Of a stretch of DNA of 64,000 nt, positions 1 through 12,500 are shown piece after piece. The notes beneath the pieces are model-generated. The model was given only the letters and a program-made list of their open reading frames with translations. It was not told the origin of the DNA and ran no database searches. The translations under genes were made by a program, and so were the position numbers. The stretch covers positions 8,831,414 through 8,895,413 of the forward strand of contig KL647288.1 in the NCBI GenBank assembly GCA_000727475.1. The letters are read 5' to 3'. Within the stretch, counting starts at the first letter, position 1. Each line of letters starts with the position of its first letter. The stretch is from Sarcocystis neurona (taxonomy: Eukaryota; Apicomplexa; Conoidasida; Eucoccidiorida; Sarcocystidae).

Positions 1-1980
1 CATTCGGAGTCCAGAAATCGAGAAATAAAACAGCACGAGTCTGCACAGGCACACGAGCCGATGCCTCTGTATTCACCCACGCCTGTTCACACAAGTGCAT
101 GAAAGTGTCTACACATATATGTATAATATATATATATATATATATTTATATATTTGCATAAGTACATATATGTATGCAGATGGACATATACGAAACAACT
201 ATACATATACGTGCATGTGTATATGTACCCGCACAGGCGTGGGTGTGGAAAACAGGGCACTTTTGCTTGATCATGCGAATGAGAATTGGACAAGTTTAAA
301 TGTAGCTATTCAACGAGGCAGACGCACGGAAGAGGGGGGCCGACCGCATCTGGCGCGTAGCAGAGTTCCGTGAGAATGCCCTGCAATGAAGAAGTGTGTA
401 GGAGCTGTACAAGAGGACCAGATATCTGGTCGCAGCAGGTGGCTGAAGGTCTCTTTGTTTCTTCTAAAACCAACCTCGGCGAAAACGCCGCATTTTTCCT
501 CTACAAACACGACGCAGACGCGCGTGAATCTGCAAGCCTCGGCGAGAAAACACTCACCCCGTAATTATTTATAAGAATAGCGCCCGTAGATGTACACGTA
601 TACAAATGTATACATATATATACTTATAGATAGAGGGAGACATCTCTAGATCTGGGCAAACACACGCGTGCGTTTTGTATGTGTACAGCGTGCATGTGCC
701 TGTAGATCTGCGTGCAGCCGCCCTTCGCAAGTCGGTGTGTGCAAGCACAGGTATTTATATGGCGACACGGACAGGCAAACAACTTACAGAGAAGGATGAA
801 TCTGTGCCTACATATAGAAATTTACGTATGCAGGCATCTACTTAATGCGGCGTGCAACACCCGTATGCGCTGGTACCCGCCTACGTAAAGGTGCATACGG
901 AAGGTCTCGTACGGACCTTCGGGAGTAACTCGAGACTGCCGTCGCACACTGCAGTCCCCATGCAACTGATATGTTGCAGATACGGATAGGCGTACATATG
1001 TATGATGGGGGCACACGCTTCACACACTTGGGTGCATATAAACGGACGCATACACATGTACGCACAAACGTATATATGTATATATATATATATGTATCCA
1101 GAGCAGGGACACTCACTTGTAGGTACACAACAATCAAAGTAAACGTGTTGATATACAACGTGTACATTTATGTGTAGATCTGCATGTGGTACTCTTACAT
1201 GCATATAGCGTTGGTGTCACCGCACATACATGTATAAATATCCGCGTAACAGTAATGCGCTCAAATGCGTATACGTTTGCAATATCTTAAACAAATACAT
1301 ATGTATACCTATCTGTACACGTGTGCGGGTCCAGGCGGACACACGGCCGAGGCCGCCTCGTGAAGTCGGCCATTTAGAATAGGAAGCTGCCAGCTTTATC
1401 TCAATATGTTCAGAGTGTCGCGCACCTTGGCCTGAGCATGAACAAGTCGTTATTTTCTTTTTTACAAAAAAGTGTGTACATGTGGGTGTCTTCGGCCATT
1501 CATAGCATAGGCGCACACCAACCCATAACTATTTTCATAAGCGAACACACGTATAGGTAGAGATCAAAACCTGAAGAAAACGAAGAAAGCGACAGAGAGG
1601 AAGGCGCCTATACGTGCGTTTAGGCTTTATGAACTCTACCAACACGCACGCAGACATAATGGCTTGGCAGCCTCTAGCGTCCTCAAGCGTCGATCCTCTT
1701 ACTGCTGTAAGTCTAGGGCGTTCTCTTCTCTTCCCCATGCCAAAGGACGCGTGTGTTTCTCTGCGCGTGCACACCTATATATATACACAAGATGCACATA
1801 TATAGAAATGTACGCTTGCACACCGGTAGATACATATGTGGGTGCACCTGCGTACGAAACTATGTGTGTGTGTACAGACGTCGGTGCTGCACAGGGACGT
1901 TTATATATGCCGGAAATGCACACATGCGTATTCTTTTACACATATATAAGCACATATGTGTAGCAATGTAGTGGAAGCGG
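1..1980. other. Microsatellite-rich intergenic DNA
   Basis: No gene is supported here. The stretch is dense in TA, TATG and TACA microsatellites, for example near 127-150 and 1070-1095, with many short CA/TG alternations. Open frames are short and are mostly translations of those repeats (Tyr/Ile/Cys/Thr-rich). It looks like the repeat-rich flank typical of coccidian chromosomes. An unrecognised 3' exon of the block at 1982-2762 could lie here. Confidence 0.6.
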
Positions 1981-1981
1981 T

Positions 1982-2762
1982 TCAAAGTCTGTTATTTTCG
2001 TAAGAGAGATGGCTGACGTGCCTTGCTGCTTCTGCTGCAGGAGCGTGCCCTTCTTTCCCACAACTTGCTGTGTGAGGGCAGTGCTGCAGCAGCAGCGTCG
2101 GCACCGGAGCTTCCGCTGTGGTGTTGCTGCAGCTGCAGCAGCACCGACGAGCCGCAGTGTGCGCAGAGACTCTTGTACCGCAGTCCGTGAGGGCAGAGCA
2201 GCCTGCTGCCGGAGCTGCTGCTGCTACTCCCGTGGAGGGAGTGCGCAGAAAACGAGACGCCCAACCGACGAGAAAAGTTGTGCCAGCTGCTGCTTCTCGG
2301 TTTCCCGCGCTTTTCGGCTCCTTTCTTCCCTCTTGGCAGTTCGGAAGCGGCAGCGGCAGCAGCGGCGCCAGGTACAGCAGTGCCCTCAGCTGCGGACGCA
2401 GAGCCCACAGCAGCAGTAGAACGACCTGCCGCAGCAGAGCGGGAAGAGCGTGCAGACGGCGAACGGGCAGCATCGGTGGCGACGGAGCCGAGTGCAGCAG
2501 CCGAGAACGAACGGCAAGCAGCAGCGCTAGTCGGAGCAGAACCGTTTCTTCTGCCTCTCTTGCCCTCTGCAGCAGTTCCGCTGCTGCTTGCCTTTTTTGA
2601 GTCGATTGATCGCCTGCCGTTCGTGCAGCCAGACCCTCGGCCGCCTCGAGTGTCTCCTGTTGATGCTGCACACGCGTCCCAAAGCACACGCGTCACAACG
2701 GTTAAAAGAAATGCAGCGGTGTTGGGGCTGCCGGAGACGAGGCCCCCGCGCAAACCCAGCAA
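1982..2762 (-). CDS. Triplet-rich coding-like block, frame unresolved
   Basis: Two minus-strand frames are open together through a CAG/GCA-rich block. One (2762 to 1992) gives an Ala/Ser-rich protein with a short Cys/His cluster: CPHG, then six residues, then CAHCG, at about 2170-2220. The other (2689 to 1982) begins with a Glu/Gln/Arg-rich helix-like segment. A plausible splice acceptor ending in CAG precedes the block at about 2670, so it may be an internal exon. The Cys/His spacing loosely resembles small zinc ribbons such as the one near the start of FCP1-type phosphatases. No DxDxT phosphatase motif was found nearby, so that name is not assigned. Product unknown. Confidence 0.3.
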
Positions 2763-2835
2763 AGTTTACTGCTGCTGCTACTTACACGTATGCCAGCTGG
2801 GCAAGATACAACAACACGTATTTTAACTGAAAGAA

Positions 2836-3252
2836 CTACCCTGGGATAACACAGCTAAACCCTCTGTGCTCCTGCAAAAACGGAGCGGCGGAGTCTCCAT
2901 CGATGGAAGCCATTGCGTCTTTTGCTGCAGCTGCCACGTCGACCTTCCATTCTCTCGCGTCTTCTGCCTCTGCTGCTGTTCTGCGGTTCGTTCCTTCCTT
3001 GTCGCATGCAGGCTCGCAGCAGCTGCTGCTTCTGCTAGTCGCTCCACTCGACAACTGCCCAGTCGTTGTGACGCGACGCAGTAGCAGCAAAAAATCGTCC
3101 AAGGCGAAAATGCAGAAGTCCGAGATGGAGACAATGAGCCTACCATTTTGCGGCCTTGTCTTTGTCATACGTATTGACAAATAACATGTAGTGTGTGTCC
3201 ACGAACACTCGACTGAACCAGCCTCAAAGATACACAGGAACGAACGACTCAA
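2836..3252 (-). CDS. Possible exon of a hypothetical protein
   Basis: This 138-codon open frame lies between two triplet-rich blocks. Its 3' half is charged and Ala-rich, and a second frame is open across the same bases. A pyrimidine-containing stretch ending in GGGCAG at about 3058 could be a splice acceptor. The frame starts with TTG rather than ATG, so any real exon is internal or begins at a later ATG. No domain is recognised. It could belong with the block at 1982-2762, downstream on the same strand. Confidence 0.25.
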   Translation of the reverse strand: MSRSFLCIFEAGSVECSWTHTTCYLSIRMTKTRPQNGRLIVSISDFCIFALDDFLLLLRRVTTTGQLSSGATSRSSSCCEPACDKEGTNRRTAAEAEDAREWKVDVAAAAKDAMASIDGDSAAPFLQEHRGFSCVIPG

Positions 3253-3480
3253 CTAAATAATCTGCAACAGCCTTCAAGGTATCCCCCTGCTGCTCTAGAC
3301 TCGGCTGCTGCTGTTGTTGATCTTCCCTCCTCCGTCAGACACTCTCTGTGGCTGGTCCTCTTTGTCTCATCCTCAGACAAGAGAGCTTGCATACACACAT
3401 CTACACTCGTACGCGTGCAGAGAATCCTCTACCTCTGCTGTTGTAGATGTCTTTCCAAGTGGTGCTCCTACTACTGCTGC

Positions 3481-6400
3481 TTAGGCGACTGCTGCTGCGG
3501 CCGCGTGTGACGCTATGATTGTTGTTCGTCGGTTCTGCTGCTCTGTCACACGAACGTGCGTATCAGGTTTACAAGTGCAAGTGCTGTGCAGTGGTTTCGT
3601 GAGTCGCTCCGGTTGAAAGCCGCCTCCTGTTTCGGCTGCCGGTATACCTGCGTGTGTTCCTCTGCGCAGCGTTAGCGACTTGGTTTTTTCGTCCGCTGCG
3701 CCGGGCTGCCGCGCGCCTTCTCTTCTGCCCTGCTGTTTTCTCTCCTGCAAGGCCCGGCGGCGACTGTCCGCTGAGGCGTCCACGCCTGCGGCTGTTGATG
3801 CTGTTCCTGATGCAGCGCTGCCTGCTGCTGCTGCAGCGGAGGTGGCTACTGCGTGCTTGCCTTTGGCAGCAACGCTGGAAGATCCAGAGGAGGATGCAAC
3901 GAAGATGGCGCGTTGCATGGCTTCAACGGCCTTCCGAATGTGTGCGCGACTCGTGATGAGCGATCTCTGCTGCTGCACCACTTCTAAAATTTTCCGCTGC
4001 GCTGCCGGGGGAAGGTCGTTCCAGCAAGGGCCTCTGCTAGAGCGGCTTTGTTCCGGCTGTCCGCAGGCCATGCGCGAAATAGCCTTCAGAATCTGCGTGG
4101 CCTGCAGTCGAGCAGGGGGCGACCGCCCGCTGCTGTGGCTGCCGTTACTCGTGCTGCTCTTGTTGCTACCACAGCTCGACACGCGCTGCGACTTGGCCAG
4201 TGCTTCCTGATGCTGCTGCCAGGTGACGTGCGAAGCAGCAGCCGGCAACCGCTTTGTTGGCGGCGACCGACCGCGGCACACAGGAGCTGCGAAAGAAGAA
4301 CCAGCAGAAGACGACAACAAATTCCTCGTTATCAAGGCAGCAGCAACACGGCTTTTCGTTTCGTGAGAGCAGACCGCGTCGCGTATCGCACTGCATCTGC
4401 TTGCGCACTCACCTGCTGCTGCAGCCTCCACAGTGGCAACCGTCCCGCAGTCCCCAGGGCTGTCAGCAAGCGTGACAGTTCCCTCCAAGGTTACAGCCTG
4501 CTTCCTCCTCTGCCGCTGCTGTTTCAGCTGGTACGTCTGACGCTGGGACGCTGCTGCCTGCGACCGCAGGGGTAGACGCTGCTGCTGCTGCTGTTTGTGC
4601 TCCGGATGAGTCTCGCGCTGCTGGGACTGCCGAGGACGTGCCTGCGCTTCCTGCTGCTGCAGCGCGTGCGGCTGTAAGCCCTGTTGCGGGGGTCGTTGTT
4701 TTTGATTTATCGGAGGCTGTCTCTTCACTCTGCGCTTCACGGGCATGCAGGCGCGACCACCTGTTTCCTGCTTCATACCAGCGGGGGAGCTTCCGTGTCT
4801 GCTGGTCTGCTTTCCACGGTGCGTGCCTGCCTTGCTATCAATGCAGAGACGTGACTTCGCGTTGGATCCACTTGCTTTTTCTTTTGGCAATGTCTCGCTG
4901 CTTCCTGGTGCAGGTGCCTCAAGTGATGCACACTCATTGCTCTGCGTCTGCAGGCAACCCCGCGTCTGCTGCTGGTGCACCTGCCCCGCGCTAAGGCTGT
5001 CCCTCTCGGGCGTTGTCACTTCAAATCTTCCGTCTGCTTCACACAGCAAACCGTGCGCCTTCTCCGCCGTTTCTGGTAATTCCAGTGCCTCTGGGCTGCT
5101 CTTGCGGTTATTAATGTTGTCAGGCGTGTGAACTCTACTGGTGCCTTCGCAGCCGTTCGCTTCCCTCTCTGTTTCACTAACAAGCACTTGTGTCTCTGTC
5201 ACCAGCTGCTCTGCCCCTGCTTCGCTGCCGCCATGGCCATCCGGGAGAAAGCAGCTCCCGTTTTCTTCCGCCCAGTCGTCTGTGCTTGACAAATCAAAAC
5301 TGATCTCATCATCATCCGCTAACCGCACAATCTCCCCTCCCCCGCGTGCTGCTGCTATGCCCATGTCACTGCTCCGCGCCAGCCAGTCTGCGTAGCTGTC
5401 TGGACCGGAGGCTGCTCCCAAGTGGCTGGCGCCTGTAGTATCGTGCTCACCAGCAACATCAGCGTGCGATCCCGCCGCAGCACCAATTTGGCTCTGTGCA
5501 AGCTGCGCCAGCAGCAGGGGTGATAGACGTTGGCGAGGCACGTCCTCCTCCCCCTGGCTAATAGTTCTTGTTGTCTTCGCTGTTTTCACTTCGCCGCTCT
5601 CCTGCTGCTGCTGCTGCAGCACCTGCACTTTCTGTTGCTTCGGCAGCTGCTCTGCCTCCCGCTGCTGGGCGGCGAGAGCCAGATCAGTCGGCAGTTCGCT
5701 GTGAGTGGGCGGCAATGGGCCTTCTTCTACCATGAAGGCATCCACCGAAGGGAAGCTGCTCTTGGATAAGTACGATTGGCTGAGGGCACCACAACTTATT
5801 CGTTTGTCAGTGCTATGCGACCTAAGTTTCTGAAAATTATCTGGATGGAGTCGCACTGCATTCAAGTTGTCGTCGGAAAACTTGGTTGCATGCAGAGCAA
5901 CTTGTGGTTGCTCCGCCCCCGCGTACGACTCTATACGACGTTCTCCGTCCTGCTTCCGCTGCCGCGCAGCATTTGCTTCATGCAGGTGGCTCGCCTCCGA
6001 GGGTCGTCTGTCGCTGTACTCTGGGTGAACTGGCGTGTCGGCTTCTTCACTGCAGGCGGCCACATATCTAGAGGGGACCACTACACGCGTGTACTCTTCA
6101 CCGATATGCAGAAGCTGCTCTCCTCGGGGTGCATTCAGCAGAATTCCACTCGAATCCTCTTCGTCTTCAGCTGTCTGGTGGTGATCTGCCTCCGTCTCTA
6201 CAGAGGTAGTTCGCATGTCATTACTACTGTCGCGCTCCTCACTACAGGGATTGGTCTCGTGTCTCGTTTCCTCCTCACACAGATCTGCAGAAGTATGCAG
6301 TTTCTGATCAGAGTGCGAGCGCGACCGCAAAGTCGCCATTGCGACCAAAGAAGGAAAATCTTTGACGTCTGTCGGAACAGACATCGGATCAGTCCCAGCT

Positions 6401-6546
6401 GCTGTATTCTTCCTGGGCGCTCGAAACGAGATGCAGCAGCGAAAGACGTCAGCTGCGACCAGCAAGGTGGAAGCTGCAACACTAACTTTCGCAGCAATCG
6501 CATCTGCTGCTGCTGCTGCAGCATCACCAGCAGCGCGCACCCTCAC
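3481..6546 (-). CDS. Hypothetical Gln/Ala-rich protein (long single open frame)
   Basis: This minus-strand frame runs 1021 codons and stops at TAA (3481-3483). Its N-terminal 55 residues are Ala-rich and are preceded directly by a TGA. The first ATG is at 6384, which would give 967 residues; the part before it may instead come from an upstream exon. The middle third is hydrophilic and acidic (Glu/Ser/His/Asp). Around residues 590-700 it becomes strongly Gln/Arg-rich. After about residue 840 comes a more ordinary segment containing WNDLPPAAQRKILEVV and a basic helix. No catalytic motif, signal peptide or clear membrane segment is seen. The opposite-strand frame at 5776-6747 is treated as its shadow because this frame carries the composition usual for coccidian low-complexity proteins. 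Function unknown. Confidence 0.55.
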   Translation of the reverse strand: MRVRAAGDAAAAAADAIAAKVSVAASTLLVAADVFRCCISFRAPRKNTAAGTDPMSVPTDVKDFPSLVAMATLRSRSHSDQKLHTSADLCEEETRHETNPCSEERDSSNDMRTTSVETEADHHQTAEDEEDSSGILLNAPRGEQLLHIGEEYTRVVVPSRYVAACSEEADTPVHPEYSDRRPSEASHLHEANAARQRKQDGERRIESYAGAEQPQVALHATKFSDDNLNAVRLHPDNFQKLRSHSTDKRISCGALSQSYLSKSSFPSVDAFMVEEGPLPPTHSELPTDLALAAQQREAEQLPKQQKVQVLQQQQQESGEVKTAKTTRTISQGEEDVPRQRLSPLLLAQLAQSQIGAAAGSHADVAGEHDTTGASHLGAASGPDSYADWLARSSDMGIAAARGGGEIVRLADDDEISFDLSSTDDWAEENGSCFLPDGHGGSEAGAEQLVTETQVLVSETEREANGCEGTSRVHTPDNINNRKSSPEALELPETAEKAHGLLCEADGRFEVTTPERDSLSAGQVHQQQTRGCLQTQSNECASLEAPAPGSSETLPKEKASGSNAKSRLCIDSKAGTHRGKQTSRHGSSPAGMKQETGGRACMPVKRRVKRQPPINQKQRPPQQGLQPHALQQQEAQARPRQSQQRETHPEHKQQQQQRLPLRSQAAASQRQTYQLKQQRQRRKQAVTLEGTVTLADSPGDCGTVATVEAAAAGECASRCSAIRDAVCSHETKSRVAAALITRNLLSSSAGSSFAAPVCRGRSPPTKRLPAAASHVTWQQHQEALAKSQRVSSCGSNKSSTSNGSHSSGRSPPARLQATQILKAISRMACGQPEQSRSSRGPCWNDLPPAAQRKILEVVQQQRSLITSRAHIRKAVEAMQRAIFVASSSGSSSVAAKGKHAVATSAAAAAGSAASGTASTAAGVDASADSRRRALQERKQQGRREGARQPGAADEKTKSLTLRRGTHAGIPAAETGGGFQPERLTKPLHSTCTCKPDTHVRVTEQQNRRTTIIASHAAAAAVA

Positions 6547-6549
6547 GCG

Positions 6550-9500
6550 AAAAGCCGCGGATTCACGCCAGGGGTTATGCAGAGGGATTCGACAGCAGAA
6601 TCGTCACAGGCAGTCCGCTATATATATTCTACTGCTTCTGCAAAGGAGACGCTGGTGAGGCTTGGAACAAGCTTGCTGCAGAGAGGGAAGAGCCAATCAC
6701 ACTTAGCAGTGCCAAGAGGGTATTCCAGTTTCATGCTGAAGAACTGAAGTCAGAGCCTGAACACAGACAGGAGGGAGCAGAGGCGTACAGGCGTTGGTGT
6801 GCATGTATCCTTTGGGACGCACACATGGATATAAGGACGTATGCGTATATACAGGTTCACACAGCCTCCCACTTAGGTACACCCATACGGTGTTGGGTGT
6901 TGATATGCCGGTGGAAGGACGTACTCGTTCGCATCAGTCCGTTGAGGAAACAGACAACGCTACGCGCCCGGCGCGGCCTGGAGACGTAAAAACTCTCATG
7001 TAAGAGAATAGCCTTTCTGCGTTAAGCACAGAAAAGAAGACACTCACACATCCTCACTACACGCAGTGTTGCGAGTGCTGCCAAACGGCGCACATCAAGG
7101 AGAGCGTAGCGCAGCAATTATCTATACCAAGTAGCTACGATGACAGAACGCCGCTGCCACCGGAATCCAGAAGAAAATCCCCACGTTGGATAAACACCTG
7201 TTTTGGTAGCCGCGGGCGTCCGCATATGTATGTGTATATATATATATATATGTCTACTTCAGGCGAGCAGATCACCAAACGGCGTATGCTGTTATTTACT
7301 TTCCCTATTCAAACAGCAGAATGTACACTGTGCAGCGTCGCCAAGCGGACTGCACACGGTGGCCCGCAGTAGTCCTGACCTCCGGTCTGAGTCGGCGGGT
7401 AATACAAGACATTTAACGCCTGTGTAGGGAAATCCTTCTGCAACAAGCATGCAAGTGTAGCTGGCCTCTCTATCAACTGCTGTCCCTTCAAATTATATGC
7501 GTTCGCAGCAGGGGCGACGGCATCCTTCTACGCCGAAGCGTGGGTGTTTTTTTTCTTATATTTGGGATAACCGCGCTTCAGGTGCAATCACGTTCCCCTA
7601 TTTGAAAGTATGCAAGTATGCATACCTATCTGTATTTGTGAAGATGTGTGCACGCTAAATCAAATCTGAATGCTTCATCAAGTTTCCGAATCATCCCGAA
7701 CCTGCACTTAGCACGGCAAACTTTGTCGTGCCGCGCTGTCTCATGTGGACTAATTCACATTTACAGATATTGCGTTTGCCGTCTACGTCGGTACGTGAGT
7801 TGTACAATGACCTTCACTTTCACCGCGCAGCAAAACCCAATTCGATGTACACTTATCACGCAGAACTAAATTTCGTACATTAAGAACTGCGTGCTTCAGC
7901 GCATGATCTTGAACTTGCAGGTGCGTCTAATAGGTACCCGTACACATTTGGCACACCAGACCGGAAAAACTCTGATCTGGACATTGGTGTAGTGCGACCT
8001 TTCACGTAGCCCTCTAGTGTATTCCGTCACCGTCTTGCGCACCCAGTTTTGGACGGCTTGCACATTCGGTTGCCTTACCATGTTGAGAACCTCACTCGTG
8101 CTCGTTAACATGGAAATACCATCTCATAGTTGTACTTTTTAGAGTGCAACACGCAGCCACACGCTGGTTCATACATCCCTGGAGATACGAGTGTGTAGGA
8201 ACTCAGTACCAAGTGGGTGATTGTCTTGTCGCACTGGCAGAACAAATGCTATCATGTGTATAAGCATGCAAACGAGTGGCTACGTGGCATACATCTGAAA
8301 CATAACTGGATCGAACTGTTTTGGTGCGACAGAAATGTGTGCGCAGCCCACTGCGCAGACACACCTGTATTCACCAGTGGATACACAGCGACATTTTCGT
8401 AGATCCATACGTGTGCGATATTGTAACGAAAATATGCGCGCTGACGCTGTTTTGGGGGTTCTGCTGCAGCCACCTCTTATGCAGTAACTAAGAGCATGTT
8501 CTGATTCACTGTTCTTGTTCTGGACGAATGGAGTGCTGAAAATAACTCAGTTGTTAATTACAGAGAAGCGCACCTTTCGTGTCCGTGTGCAGCGGATATC
8601 GGAATACTTGTAAATTATCGAGAAACGAGTCGGTCACGGGGGTACCACATTTTTAAACTAAAAGTTAGAGAGATATCGGCGTCAGCGTCTGTCTCCTCTT
8701 CTAGGACCCGCCGGTGCCACTGGTTGACACCCAGTTTCAGCTCTCGGTTGATAGATCTTTAGGACACTTTTTCTTATGAAGGGAAAATCTGCTTACCTCC
8801 CGTGTTTATATTGTTTGGCTGAAGTTTGGTCCCCGAGCTTGAATTTATGCGCTAAAAGAAGTATGCCACAGTACCAACCGGTGAGGCAGTGCCGGACTTG
8901 ACTTGGCGTCTCGTGGTCTGCAGCTGGACGTAAAGCACGCGGGAGGACTGTTGACGTGGTGTTACAGTTGTTGTAGCATTGGTGAGGGCGCAGAAGTGAA
9001 TAATGATCTACGCTGAAGTCATGACCACGCAATCGTCGGACAAAGCGGCAAACAGCAGCGAAACTAGATGGCGCACATGTTCAGAACAAGGATGCAAATG
9101 TTGCCAGGCTTCAATTCCGCTTCGATTGAGTAGGTTGGCGGAGCTTGTTCAGCGGTAGGCAGACCGCCTGCACAGGGAGAGTCCTAGCGCAGACGACACG
9201 TGCACATGCGCGTATTTCTGTAGAGGGGCCTGGAGAACGGTAAAAGCCGACGTTCCGTGGCTTTGATACACAGCATAGATCCTCAAAAAGTGCACCCGGT
9301 AGAGACAAGACACACTGTGAACACACGAAAGCACACATTAGTAGTACCACCCCTACACTAGATAATTCACTAGTTTTCCTTGTGTCACAGACGTTGTAAC
9401 GTCTTCTGCGTAGTGTACTACTATAATGTATGGTCCGTAGATCGTTGAAGTTCCGAAGGATATGCAGCACGTAACTTTACCGCGCATCTGTTGTCATCGG

Positions 9501-12500
9501 GACACCGGAAGATAACTGGAATGTAGGAAAGCGAAACGACTGTTATACGCAGTGCACGTAGTTGTGGCTTTCTGATGAAAGACGGCGAAACATTGCGTTC
9601 GCGGCTTGCCCCCAGAAACGGGCAGCCACGGTTGATATGGAAGCTGACTCTGGCAGTGAAAGCGGAGACCGGAAAAACCGGGATGTGTCTCATAGATAGG
9701 AGGAGTACCGCGACTGTCAACCCTACTTGCGGAAACACGGAGGGAAGAACGGTTTTATTCAAAACGATTTATATGGCGACATGAAAGTGATCTATATCGA
9801 CCTTGCTGCTTGACTATTACGCCTTGGTGGGTTGCAACTAAACTAAAGCAAGGCCCGCCTCCGTCACGAAATCCGAAAGTAAATATGATATCTTCTAGTG
9901 TATACTTTGTCCTGTCCATACACTTCTGTCACTGAATGAACTAGGATTGCGTTAAGAAATGGACGGCCGAATCGTCGCTTTGCGAAGACACGTCCTTCAA
10001 CCGAAGCAGCTACAGGATGCACAGCTCATCGCTGGACGCTGCGGTGCTACCGCTGCAGCTCGGCAACCTCTATACGAACACGAGTCACTGCGTACAGATA
10101 CACACAAATGAGGGGGCAGTGAGGGTTGTAGCGAATGCTACCCTTGTGTCTTGCCTTCACTTAGTTGTGGAGGGGCTCTTTCTACATATTTGCTCCTGGC
10201 ATGTAAGAATCTATGTGGAGATTCAAGTAAGAATTCACGCAACAGAGATGGACAGAGGCCTTCGTGTCTTGACGGGCAGGGAAACCGCCAGCGGCACGTT
10301 TACCACGTGGCAGGTATAACTGCGTACTCATCGATCACTTAAAAGACGACTTGCTTGTGTCGGTCGCAGATGCGCCTTTTAACCCCGCATCAAACGTCTA
10401 CGTGGTTGTACATCTGTAGGAATTATTCTGCCAACAGACACGAGTAGCCGTGTGTTGACGGATATAAGAGCAACTCACCGATAGTTTACAGGCCGATGTA
10501 ACCTGACTCTATCCACCGTTCTGCATTTTTAAGCGCTATATGTAGTATACTTGGCCTCAAATATTTGACTGAATTTATCTGCGGTCAACCTCGTAGGTAG
10601 GGTTGTACCGAGTGAACAATCATTCTCAATACACAACATACCGATGTCTTCGGTGTCTTGTAGGCTGTATATGACCTGAGTAAGATGCAGCACTGGCATA
10701 CGTAGAACCAGAAGAATACACAGAATTCCAAATACTTCAGCTATTTGCACCGGCACGCGACGTGAGACGTAGCAGTGATGTATTTGATCTCTGCTACTTT
10801 AGACAGGCGTAGCGAGCGAGATAAGGAAAGCCTTATCGAGCAGCTTACGGCTACGCTACATTACATGTATATACGAAACTATAGTGTAACTACGCATTGT
10901 CGTGTGCGCATGCTTGTCCTGTCGAGAGAAATGACGTCTGCTCCTGTGAACGTGTCATACAGTGCAAACAAGGATATACCTATGCATGAAGAAGGCCTAT
11001 GCGCAGGTACACACTCGTATATGTTCTTGGGAAGCGTGTGTCGACACTGCGTCGTAATGCAGTGCGCTCCGCTTGGGGGCTACGCACATACGGGAGGCTG
11101 ACCAGCATGAACCTGACCCCCAGGCGTTTAATCGTGGACCTTTTTTACCACGTCCACAGCTTATGTCAAATATCAGAACTTGACAAACTAAACGGTACAC
11201 GTCATGTTCACAGTGACAGATAGACATGCTTCCGGCATAAAACTGTACAAACGTGCCGCACATGCTAGAACCTGTTCTTGTGGTTCACAATGCGTAGCCA
11301 TACGTACGAGAGTTCACTGTCAGGCGCCGTTGCAAGGTTTAGAGCAGGAAGCGTGGACACAACGTTTGCGAGAGTTGAACTCGCTTACAAGTTTTCGGGG
11401 CAGAAGTGCGTGCACATACATTGTACGACACCGAACAACAAATGTCCAGCTTGCGTTCTCATGTGCAAATTGCACAACGTGTATTCCGCATCTACACTCA
11501 GAAAACTTGTACGCAAGAGATATTCTTTAGGGTCTTCAGCTGCCGGGTAACTCGTGAGACTAGAACACAAAAATTGGCGTAGTGATTACGGATGGAGATG
11601 ACAACAGCAGGCGCAGGCTTTGACACGGTACCTACGCATACACTGCAAACAGGCAGACTGCAATTACAAATGGTATCCATTGACAGCAACGTAAAGAATC
11701 TAACTTTCAGTAAAATGATTGTAGGGACGGCACCTCGTTTCCAAAGCGGCGCAGCGAGTCACACGGCGAAACAGTTAGCAGCATTGACGCGCTTATCCTC
11801 TTGCAGCCTACGACGAAAACACTAGAGGGGGACACAAGTTCGTGCAACAAAAGGCTGTACGTCCCGACGTCTCTATACAGTTCCTTGCTACATGTAACTT
11901 TCCACATCGACTGTTGATTCTCCACGGAGACGAATGTGCACTATCTCTGTGTCAGGTTGGCTTTGCACACAGCGGCGTTCTTCTTTCCCATTTCTGTATC
12001 TCTCGATATACACATATATATGTGTGTACATGGAGAGAGGCGATTGTACTCGAGCTTGTGAGTCTGGGCGGAGTGTGCCGCAGGCTTCTAGCTGTTGTAG
12101 GCGGGAATCGGTGTCCATCAAGTCGGTAGACGACACACGTGCAAGTATTTTATACGGGGTCAGAGTGATACGCGTATACAGGTATGTATATATATATATG
12201 TATAAACACTTATACAGAAATGTTGTCCTTGGGGCGCCGGTGTAACTGCGGAATCCTGTGGACAGTCTCGACTGGTGCCTATACGCTGTAGAAGAAGCAA
12301 TAGCCAGTGCCACCTATTACGGTGGAAGTTGAATATTGACGTTGCGAGGCGTAGACAGCATTTGTTTATGTGCATGTAGTAGCAGCTACATGTACACGTC
12401 AAGTTGTGTCTGTTCGAGTAATAACAACACTGTTCAAAGTGCAATGATGATCTTGAATTAGTAACCATTGCATATCGTGTTTCTGTGCGCTCCGGTGAAA

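Noticed and set aside
5776..6747. 323-codon plus-strand frame
   Set aside because: It lies opposite the 1021-codon minus frame, has Cys/Leu/Arg composition typical of antisense low-complexity DNA, and shows no domain.
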